NCBI RefSeq assembly: GCF_028583425.1
Contig: NC_072790.1
Location: 64,380,052 to 64,444,051, forward strand
Origin: Eublepharis macularius
Lineage: Eukaryota > Chordata > Lepidosauria > Squamata > Eublepharidae
Reading direction: 5' to 3'
Length of the DNA: 64,000 nt
The translations under genes and the position numbers were made by a program. Below are positions 55,245 to 64,000 of the stretch, piece by piece. The first letter of the stretch is position 1, and each line of letters begins with the position of its first letter. The notes beneath the pieces are model-generated. The model saw only the letters and a list, made by a program, of their open reading frames with translations, was not told the DNA's origin and ran no database searches.

Positions 55245-55460
55245 CAGGTAACCCATGTGTCACACAGGAAAGTAAGAAGAGCCCTGCTGGATCATCCCAG
55301 TGGTCCATCTAGTTCGACATCCTGCCCTACACAGCAGCCAATCATTTATTCTCGCCAACAACAGAAGATAGTAGCAAAGGCCTTCCCCCAGTGTTGCCTC
55401 CTGGGTCTGGTATCAGAGGCTGACTGCAATACCAGGGTGTACTGCCTCCTACCATAAAGA
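55245..55460 (+). repeat. Unclassified amniote-type interspersed repeat
   Basis: AGAGCCCTGCTGGATCATCC, GTGGTCCATCTAGTTCGACA, AAGGCCTTCCCCCAGTGTTG and TATCAGAGGCTGACTGCAAT. This phrase order recurs widely in reptile genomes as I recall, but I cannot name the family with certainty. Confidence 0.45.
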
Positions 55461-56395
55461 TCTATTTAGCTGTCACACCTGATTTTTAATTCATGTTTTC
55501 CTTGTTCACTTGGTGTTTCTTTCCATGAGTTTTGATGCAACATTCTAAATAAATTGGGACCAAGGAGTGGACAATGAAAGACTTATAGAGTGGATTCCAG
55601 AAGGAGCTCATGAGATAAAAGCTAATAGTTAAAGTGTTGAACATAGATGAAATTCCATTCCCCCACCACCCATCAGTTTGTGCATGTTTGAGAAGCATAT
55701 ATGCTACTTCTGTGTGAACCTGCAGTGCTCACCAATTGGTCATCTTCAGAGTACCTTCACTGGTGAAAGCAAGGTTGGTGAATACTAGAAAAAGGGCCTC
55801 TTCTGCTGAGGCACCAAAATTGCAAATTTTTAGGTACCAAAAGTCTCATCACTTTCCAGAGCCTTTAAAATCCTCCCACAATGGAACTGTTTAATGATTT
55901 ATCCTTTCACCCTTCACTCTTGTTGAGAACCGATGGCTTTTATGCTAATAGCTGGGTGGCTGTTTTGCCCTTCTGGCTTCTTACATACTTCTTTGTGGCA
56001 CATAGAGATTGTTTTATGGCTGCTAACACTATGATTTATTTTACGATTTTACAATTTTTATGTTCTTACCCATGTGTGTGCTTCTATCCAGAACTCTTCT
56101 GATTTTCTAAATGAAAGGAATTTATTTATTTATAGAACTGATAAACCATATCTCCCAAGAATTTGCTCATTTGACATGGTCATGTTGTAAATCCAAGCTT
56201 GATGTTTAGATAACTGTTCCCACCTCTCCTTTCTCTTCCTGCCCTATACAGTATGCACAGTATCCAAGAAATGCTGAATAGATTAATCCTTCTTAACAAA
56301 TAATATTATTTAGACCATTAAGTATTGCCATTAATTGCAGCACTTGTAGCATGTTAGAGAGTCATATACCGGGGAGAAACCAAATCCCAAGACTA
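55461..56395. other. Non-coding stretch, nothing recognised
   Basis: No exon or repeat family recognised. Confidence 0.35.
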
Positions 56396-57374
56396 GGGCC
56401 GAATCCACACTTCTCAAGTTTTCCACTTTTTTCCCGCCCATTATTTGCTTCTCAGAGGGCTGTTCACATACTCTTAACTCAATCCCGCCATTCTCTCATG
56501 TCTTTTGCGTTGCGCCTCAGACGAATTTGTCATGCATTCAAACGCTTCTCTTGCACGGTTCTCACCATGGATGTGGACAAATAGAAGCGTTTCACAAGGA
56601 GACCGCCCCCTTCAAACCACCCCACTTCCGTGTTTGCAGCCTTTCCGGAACACCATCCCTCTTTGCCGTGCAATTATCAAGCTTTTCCACTCTCTCTGCA
56701 GCATGCCTGCCTGCCCACCCTTCCCCCCCTTTTTTTTAAAAAGGGGACTTTCCCAGTATTGTTGCACAATCCCAGCCATAAATCTTAACCAGGGTGCTCC
56801 AAAATCCCCGCAGAGACATCAAGGAGTGGCATCATTTCCATTTCCGTGTTATTTTTAGGATGCTGAACATTCGGAAATATTGGCGGCTGTTAATTTTTTT
56901 TTAAACTGTTGAAATTACCGTTATAGCGGAAATCCATCATTCTAACATTACATTCAAGCATCAAATAATTAGTCTGCCCATTTAGAGTTTGGATCACCCC
57001 CACCTTAAATATCAGTTCAAATTAGCCTGCTAGAATAATGGTCCAATGGATTTCAAAGAAGAAGGCATAGAATAACATTAACCAATCACAGGCATCATAG
57101 GGGTGTGGCCTCGCCATAGCAATTTAGCAAAAAAACGCTATAGCAGAAATCTGATGAAAAAATGAAAAAAAAATGAATGTGATGTCGTCATTGGCGATGT
57201 CGGATCTAAACCCACCCCGTATTGCGCAATTCTACCAGGGATGTGGATGAAGTATAGCGCGCGGCAGCGGCAGTAAGAGAAGGGATGTGAACACAGACTG
57301 GGACATTGAGGGATAGAATCCAGCGTGATTAATGCACATGAAAAGCGGAAGGCAGGGAAGTGTGGATTCGGCAG
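56396..57374. mobile_element. Non-autonomous DNA transposon of about 1 kb (inverted ends)
   Basis: The left end GGGCCGAATCCACACTTCTC and the right end GGGAAGTGTGGATTCGGCAG are inverted partners. Secondary mirrored motifs follow (GTTCACATACTCTTAACTC versus AAGAGAAGGGATGTGAACAC; ATGGATGTGGAC versus GGATGTGGATGAAG). No transposase frame. No certain target duplication, so the superfamily is open. Confidence 0.55.
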
Positions 57375-57630
57375 CAAGTCCTTTATTTGGCTCAAAAAGC
57401 CTCTGTTAAGAGATGCTTACCTTTGCATTTTCATATCACTCCAGTTCTTTCTTTTACTCATGACCAGGGCTTTTTTCATGATAGTACTTACTGGTAACTT
57501 GAGTACTGGCACCTTTTGGGAGGCCAGCAAACCAACAATGGGAGAGTTCAGTGCACATTTGGAGAGTAGAAATAAAATCAGAACTCGCCTCCCAGCCCAC
57601 TCTCACCATGGCTTTGCACTCACAGGTAAG

Positions 57631-58110
57631 GCATATGCACTAAACATGAATTTGACTCCAATTCAACTCACATTTAACACGAGATCTGAAGTTTACTCTT
57701 AGAACAGGGGGATGTAAATCAGCTGCTGTGTGCATGTGGAGGCAGGAAGAGCATCTCCATTCCCTCCTTTCCACCCCTTTTCCTTGCAGGGAGGAGCCAT
57801 GGATGGAGGGCTACATGTCTTCCTACTGGTTCCATGTGTCTGCTCAGGCGTGATTGCATGATACAAGCAGATCCTGGGCAGATGAGTGGAACTCACCAAT
57901 AAGATCTGGCTCTCCCCTCATGGCCCTTCTATGCAAGTTAAAGCATGCAGGGTGGAAAGGAGGGAATGAATGCTCCTCCTGCTTCTGTAAATGCATAGGA
58001 AACGTTTGTGTATGTCTCCCTGCCCCTTTTAAGGGTATACTTCAGGGTTAGGTTAAACCCAAGTTGAATTGAGGGTTACCCTTATAAAACTTGCCTTTAG
58101 TGCACATGAA
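57631..58110. mobile_element. Long hairpin MITE related to 17271-17696
   Basis: Outer arms CATATGCACTAAACATGAAT and TTGCCTTTAGTGCACATG. Inner mirrored motifs include GAGGCAGGAAGAGCATCTCC versus AATGCTCCTCCTGCTTCTGT. The GCAGGAGGAG.ATCTTCATT core is shared with the hairpin at 17271-17696. Confidence 0.6.
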
Positions 58111-60344
58111 ATCAAACCCTCTTGACTTTACAGGGTTGTTGTACGATTACCAGATAACAGTCTGCATCCAGCCACACCATTAAGAAAAATTAAGTACCTT
58201 TTTCTTAAGAGGGAGCAGCAGCGATATCCTCCCTTCTGCTGCAGCCTATGGATCCCTCTGAAATGTCCCTGGGTATTAGTGGACCCTCAGGAACAGCAAA
58301 GTGGGGATCTGCAGGAGGGGGAATGGGTGTAAATTAATGCTGCCTTGTACTGGTATGTTTTTGAAGAACAAAAAAAGCGCTGCTCACAGCAATAAAGAGT
58401 TCCCAAAATTCTTTTCAGAAGGTATTCCTGCCCCAGCTACAGCTAGCAAAAGTTGGACCCCCTCCAACTCTTAACAACTGCAAGTAATGCTGATGCTTTG
58501 ACGTCTATTATTTGCCAGTCATTTTTACATATATCCTACGGCTAGATTGAGTGAAAATAGCCTTACATACTCATTAGACATTGCAAATGAAAATTAAAGA
58601 CTCTAAATTTAAGTCTTTTGCCCCATGGAAAGGCACAGAAACAGTGGTGAGTTTATTCCAGTCATGCTTGCTGGAGGTGTAAAGAATCATCAAATCATTT
58701 CTGAGGTAAATCCAGACGGACTATCAGGGCGCATTTTCAGAGGTTTTCTGGTAATTTGCCAGGTCCCACTTTGAAAGTTCAGGATCACGTCAACAGGACT
58801 GCTTTCTATTTGTACATTTGGAATCCATCAGGAAAATATTAGGGATAGAAATGGTAGCCAGCTCAAAGGTATTGCTAGTTAACGCCTTTACACTCTAATC
58901 TGATTTCTTTCTTTTAACTGAAGAATCTCCTGCTGTAGAATTGTTTAAGAGAAATCACTCCGTTACAACTGGACAGAATAATGCTAACTATGTTAGAAAG
59001 TTCATGGAAGCAGCCTTGTTCCATGTGCTGAATCAGGATGGCAGACCCTTTTACAAAAAGAGAAGAGGGGTTTCTCACCAGAAAATACAACCAATGAATT
59101 ACTTTATGGCATAAATGTAATTTCTTTGGACTTGCTGCCATTAATTTCAGCGTTCAAGCAGTCACTCTTAGTGATCTCAGAAGATTCAAAGAGAAGATGT
59201 TTTAAAAGGCACATGGATCAAGAGTCTTCTTCATTGTTGAACAGCTTCACACATTACGCATGCTATAAATGCTCTGCATGTAGATAACTCTAGGTAACAA
59301 ACACCAACACATACTGCAATGAGCCAAGAATGTTCAAGTGTTTTTCATGCAATGGGAGCTAGCCATGACTACCTGGCCTGTGTACTGGCATTGCAAAAAG
59401 GTGGTCTTCATGTCAGGTACTCATCACACTAAATGGGAACCATACTCCAAGTAGGATCAAAGTCCTCACTTTGTTCTTTGCTATTTTTTGTCTCCCACTT
59501 GAGAAAAGCTAAAATAAAGTAAGCATTTTACAAAGCATTACGCTTACAAAAAAAATGTGTGGGTTGTTTCATTTGTGCTACCAGAAGAACAGCACAAGAA
59601 AAACTTTAGTGAACGGGACTTGTAGGAATTGTGGCCAGACTACCAAACCCTCAGAGCATTATTATAAGTACTGAAACTCAAGACTTCATAAAAGGCAACA
59701 TCTCATATTCTGCCAGGGGCTATGGAACAGTAGGCAGCTACACATACTAACTCTGAAAGAAGTCATAGAGTCATTCCAAGCGAACTGAGTTCATCAATAG
59801 TTCAGGAACTGCAAATAACCATCTGTGCTTGTTATTTTGCTGCTAGGCAAAATTCAAATAGAAAATTAAATCTGCACTTTAAACCCACATAGTGCAATTA
59901 AATTACAAATATATAGGTGATAAAAGAAAAACAGTCGTTCTGTTAAAGAAAAGACATGCACCTATAAACGCGTGGCACTGAATGTTCTCCCAGGTGTTCA
60001 GTTCAATCAAGCTAATTTTTTTTTGGTCCGTTCTGTTTTCTGCTGTGGGCTTCTAGGATCCCTGGGGTCAGTATTTGAGAATTCTGAGAGAAGTCCCATC
60101 CTTGTCATGGTTGTGGGCTTTTAGAAAGACTCACTCACAGTTTCTTAAACGCAAAATGACAATAACAAATCTCTACAGAGTTTCTGTGAAGGTTAAAAAT
60201 ATAAACACTTGTAAAGCCCTTGGTAAAATAAACGTGGATTGTAAATAACAACATGAAAGGTTCTCCCATCATGAGTTTAAATAAAAAGTATAGTTTGATT
60301 GTAATATTTATGCTTATTTTAAAATATTTATAATACTTATGCTT
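58111..60344. other. Non-coding stretch with one unexplained open frame
   Basis: About 2.2 kb with no recognised repeat. A plus-strand frame at 58899-59114 stays open for 71 codons and includes NYVRKFMEAALFHVLNQ. It lacks an early ATG and has no recognised homologue, so it is not called as a gene. Confidence 0.3.
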
Positions 60345-60410
60345 TAGGCTGTTCCTGCATTGGGCAAGCGGTTGGACTAGATGGTCTGTAAGGCCCCTTC
60401 CAACCCCTTC
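60345..60410 (+). mobile_element. CR1-like 3' end fragment
   Basis: AAGCGGTTGGACTAGATGGT followed by CTGTAAGGCCCCTTCCAACC, the well-known 3' terminal phrase of CR1-group LINEs. Confidence 0.65.
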
Positions 60411-60414
60411 CAGA

Positions 60415-61300
60415 GGTTATGCTGGATTCCATGCTACTGTTAAAAAAGCAGGTTAAGGCACCTGCAAAAAAATGCTTTCTACAAACTCAGTTTAACCTTG
60501 ACACAGCCAATCTGGCCACCTGTATCCATGCCATGGTAACATCAAGACTCGACTACTCTACACGTCTCCCCTCTAAGTTAAGAGACTCCAGTTGGTGCAA
60601 AACACTGCAGCTCAGTTATTACTGGGAGCTAGGAAAAGCATGCCTATTACTCCCATTCTGCAGTCACTCCACTGCAGTCCCTATCAGTTACCAGGCTCAG
60701 TTCAAGGTATTGGCTATCACATACAAAGCTCTTAATGGAGTTGATCTACAGAACTGCCTCTCTTCCTATGTCCCACCACAGCAACTTCAGCCATATGAAC
60801 AGGGGCTTTTGCAGGTTCCATCTTGCACATGAGCAAAATCAACAGCTGCCCGTACACATGCATCCTCTCCCCATCTTATGGAACAGCCCATCTGAAGAGG
60901 TCAAGAAAGCTCCTACTCTCCTGGGTTTTTGCACGATGCAAAACTGAATTATTCAAGAGGGCTTTTTACTCAGGAAGGCTGTACTATAAGGAAGTGGTCT
61001 CAAAAAGCTGCGTAAGTAGAGGGATAGGGACTATAGACTTTACCACTACGCATTGTCTCTTGCTGTAGATATGACCCTACTGGGTAATTTCTGTGTTGGC
61101 TTAGAATTGCTTATGCTCGGTTTCAGCATTTATTCAACTATGCTTGGGATTTCTGCTGCTTTTAAACCTTTGCAAATTTGGATGTATATACTCTTATTAC
61201 ATTGTTGAAATGTCTTAGATATTGACTATAATGACTTACGTTTGAGTCTCAGTGAGAAAGGGGATTATAAATAATGTAAATAACAAATAATAATAAAGTA
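60415..61300 (+). mobile_element. L2-type LINE, 3' end
   Basis: Includes CATGGTAACATCAAGACTCG, TCAGTTACCAGGCTCAGTTC and AAGGTATTGGCTATCACATA, equivalent to the RT C-terminal region at 19495-20270. It ends TTTGAGTCTCAGTGAGAAAG with an A-rich tail. The frame is interrupted by stops and small indels; the 5' part is absent. Confidence 0.72.
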
Positions 61301-61986
61301 GGGCTGATCAATTAATACATATTCCTAGCAGACAGGAGTGGTACCTGCTACATATGGGACTTAATATTCTTGGTTTCTTCCAACAAATCATGGAAGCGTA
61401 CCCCTTTGAAGGATTTCCTCCTCTTACAGGGAATCCTAGTCTCCTTGCCAGTTTTGGTTGCCCGAATTTAATGGAGGAAAGCCACGGCAATTGTTTTAAA
61501 ATTATAAAGTAAGTCTCATAAAGGGAACAAAAAGTTACAAGTGGGGATCCACCAGACTTGCAGGGGAGGGGAATCTCATCCTTTTTGTGTCCCCCATCCC
61601 TCACTGGCTAGCCTGATTATCAGTCTGCTAGCCAGCAGAGCTGCTGCTATTGGTGCTTGGCTCATGTGGTGGTGAGGGAACAGCTCCAGGTCTCTCGCCC
61701 ACCCACAGAGCAGCCACCTGCCTATTTCATGTGGTGGCGTCAGCTACAGGCCTCTTTCTCCTGCTTTTCCAACCCAGCTTAGGCAGCTCTACCTCTTCAC
61801 CCACCCCACAGCCACCTGGAAGGGGATGTTCCACGGAACTTACCATACCTCTATCTTGTTTTCCACATTTTTCTTCACCTCCCCTGGGAGGCCTGAGGTC
61901 TACAGAGCACCCCTTGTCTCCTGTCTCTGGGTCTATGATTCCATATGGGGCCCAGGTTCAGCATTAGGTATAGGAAAAGTGTAGAA
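61301..61986. other. Non-coding stretch, pyrimidine-rich to the right
   Basis: No exon or repeat family recognised. Base composition shifts to C/T-rich from about 61650. Confidence 0.35.
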
Positions 61987-62440
61987 CCTGCAAGGACTTG
62001 TGGGGGGGCATCCCATCCCCCTCCACTATTTCCTCTTCCCCATCCCTGATAGTTCTAATAGCCTCTCCCCATTTCCTGCTTGTCTCCTTCTCACTCAAAC
62101 CCAACTCAACTTTATCTGCCACATCATCTTCAGCTTTACCTTCCCCCTCCCCGGCTTCTACCTGGGAAAACTATGGCCCAGTTGCATGGCACCACTTCAC
62201 AAGTGGGAGCCAGTTACATACTAGGGAAGCTGCAGGGACTTGCAGGTGGTATTCCATACCCCGCTCCCTCACACTATTTCCTCTTTCTGTCCTCTTAGAA
62301 ACCCCCATATCCTCACCTTTCCATGCTTCCTTCTCACCCACCCCCAATCTAGTTTTTATTTGGCCCCCATCTTCAGCTATATTTATTATACCCTTGCCTT
62401 TCTCCACAACAGGAACCCAAAGAAACTCACATCATTCCCC
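61987..62440 (+). repeat. Diverged tandem duplication of about 243-bp pyrimidine-rich unit
   Basis: CCTGCAAGGACTTGTGG at 61988 and GCTGCAGGGACTTGCAGGTG at 62230 open two units. Each continues with CACTATTTCCTCTT, a CTTCTCAC-CC run and CATCTTCAGCT. Several long open frames here come from the low-complexity composition. Confidence 0.55.
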
Positions 62441-62590
62441 TGTTCCATTTTATCCTCACAACAGTCCTGTGATGTAGGTTAGGCAGAAAAAATGTAACTG
62501 GCCAAGTGAGCTTCCACAGTAGTGTGGTGATGTTAATGTGGGTCTCCCAGATGCTAAAACTCTAACCACTACACTAGATTGGCTTTCAGG
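62441..62590 (-). mobile_element. tRNA-derived SINE, partial
   Basis: Plus view: CCATTTTATCCTCACAACAG (tail half), GATGTAGGTTAGGCAGAAAA, GTGGGTCTCCCAGATGCTAA and AACTCTAACCACTACACTAG (A box, inverted). Minus-strand copy of the 45131-45640 family. Confidence 0.7.
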
Positions 62591-64000
62591 GGATGGTTGC
62601 TCTTGAATAGTAGCAAGCAGCCAGGCCTGGGTGACTCCTGCAAGTAGTTAATTACTTTCTGCTGGGTTTGACACCTCCCGCCCGTGAGTTCCTCTCATGG
62701 CTAAAACAACCCTGGAAAGGACCCTGCCCCCCTTCTCCTGCCTTTTACTGATTGAAATAAAGCGTTGAAGGCTGGCAATACTGTTGCAGTTGCCTAGCGA
62801 CCCCCACAATGCCCACCATTTCTTAAAACTACAGGCGCTGCTTCTATTATTTGGGGATGGGGCTTAACCTCTGGTGTATTTTGTGTAGATTTTAGATTTT
62901 TCTACAAACCTAGGCCTTTTGCAGGTATGCAGAAAGACATCTTGGCTTCATGGCTCCAATCGCCAGATTTTCATATCCATAGATTTGGCCACGTTAAACA
63001 TTAGATATAATGATACGCTTCCTAATGCAATGTTTGTGCCACTGTAAGCTCAAGAGAGCATCCTCTCCTTCATACAATCTCACCTCGATTCACTTGACTT
63101 TCTTCCAATTTTCTTTCTCTTCATATGTCCACTTAGCATTCTTTCATTCATGACACAAGACTATCACGTTCTTGTACAAAAGCAAAATTGCCAGAGTAAA
63201 ACAAATGGCAATCTGTCATATTACGTATTATATGAAAAAGTTGCATTAAGCAGAAAGTTCAGCAATTATTCAAAATTTGGTGCAGAATAGGAAAATTAAA
63301 TCGAAAAGTGTCCTGAAAGTTATGGTTTAGGGGTATTGCAGATTAGATGTTTTAAAACATGACACTCAATACTGATTTTTATGAGATACAAGTAATACAA
63401 CAGCAACAAAGAGAAGGAACAAGATTTATTTCATAGATTTTTCCTTTTCTTTTTTTCAAGCAAAACTGCTTTGATATAAAATGAGTCCAATGATACAGTG
63501 CTATCATCCACTCAAGCAAAAGAAAACCTCACATTGACATCAATGCAGATTATACTGGCATTCTTATACAAGTGTAATTGGTGTAGTATCCAGATTGTGT
63601 CTGGCCTCTTTTAAAGCAATGGCACAGAAAATGCTGCAAGATATTGGAGTATTGTAGTACTGGCAAGTGCTCTTTAAGTAACTTTCTCAGTGAGTTCTCT
63701 GGAGAATGCTGTTTAATTAACCGCTCTGTGAATGGTGTCTTCTGTTCCTTAATGTCCCTGCCACACACCTTTTAGTGTCCATTCTGCTCAAAATGCATAA
63801 TTTTGCCTTTTGTCTTGTGTTTTAAGACAATGTTATGAGGTATCCTTTACTGTTACTCTAATGATGAAGCAACAGGCCTTCTTGACTTAGGACGCAAAGA
63901 CTTCACTGTACATTCAGAAATTGCTTTTAGTGATCTTTCTACACATTACTGCAAACAACCGTTAGTTTACATTTATTAAAAAACCTCTTTCCCCTGTTCA
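62591..64000. other. Non-coding stretch, nothing recognised
   Basis: About 1.4 kb to the window edge. Unique-looking, AT-rich at the right. No exon recognised. Confidence 0.35.

Noticed and set aside
1-64000. CRISPR arrays, rRNA genes, operons or prophage
   Set aside because: No regularly spaced direct repeats with unique spacers and no prokaryotic gene organisation. The window is vertebrate.

Overview
The window looks like a stretch of a vertebrate, most probably squamate-reptile (lizard or gecko-like), genome. It has long introns, one host gene with vertebrate collagen exon structure, and a dense mixture of CR1/L2-group LINEs, L1, tRNA-derived SINEs, hAT-type and palindromic MITEs, a DIRS-like fossil and a Penelope-like fossil. 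No bacterial or viral gene organisation is present. The species assignment is inference from repeat composition.

Host gene (about 0.7-7.6 kb, minus strand, possibly reaching 28 kb). Five exons with matching splice phases encode part of a FACIT-type collagen. Reading from high to low coordinate they are: a TSPN/laminin-G exon (7432-7555), a 400-bp exon with the core of that domain (3628-4027), a 78-bp exon closing the domain with a Cys-Cys motif (1966-2043), and two 54-bp Gly-X-Y exons (1208-1261, 736-789). A further phase-compatible open exon lies at 28063-28183, but I cannot confirm it. The rest of the window would then be intron and upstream DNA.

Repeat landscape. From 5.8 to 34 kb there are several non-autonomous hAT elements; three in the window have perfect 8-bp target duplications. 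There are also palindromic MITEs of several families, L2 and CR1-like LINE remnants, and tRNA SINEs. At 12113-13589 a 1.48-kb retrotransposon sits inside an L2. It carries an L1-type ORF1 but no ORF2, ends in an A-rich tail and has a 16-bp target duplication: a squamate analogue of the mammalian half-L1 (HAL1). From 33.1 to 37.5 kb lies a broken DIRS-like fossil on the minus strand.

L1 nest (38.0-45.1 kb). A full-length 6.13-kb L1 with uninterrupted ORF1 and ORF2, an A-rich tail and a perfect 17-18 bp target duplication has inserted into a long palindromic fold-back element. That element had in turn inserted into a hAT MITE. The opposite arm of the palindrome preserves the empty L1 target site. 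This L1 is the youngest and most complete mobile element in the window. Just beyond it a SINE is interrupted by a second SINE in opposite orientation.

Right part (45-64 kb). This is mostly non-coding DNA with L2 remnants, SINEs, a Penelope-like GIY-YIG endonuclease fossil at 51.2-51.9 kb, several hairpin MITEs, and a duplicated pyrimidine-rich unit at 62 kb. I see no convincing host exon there.
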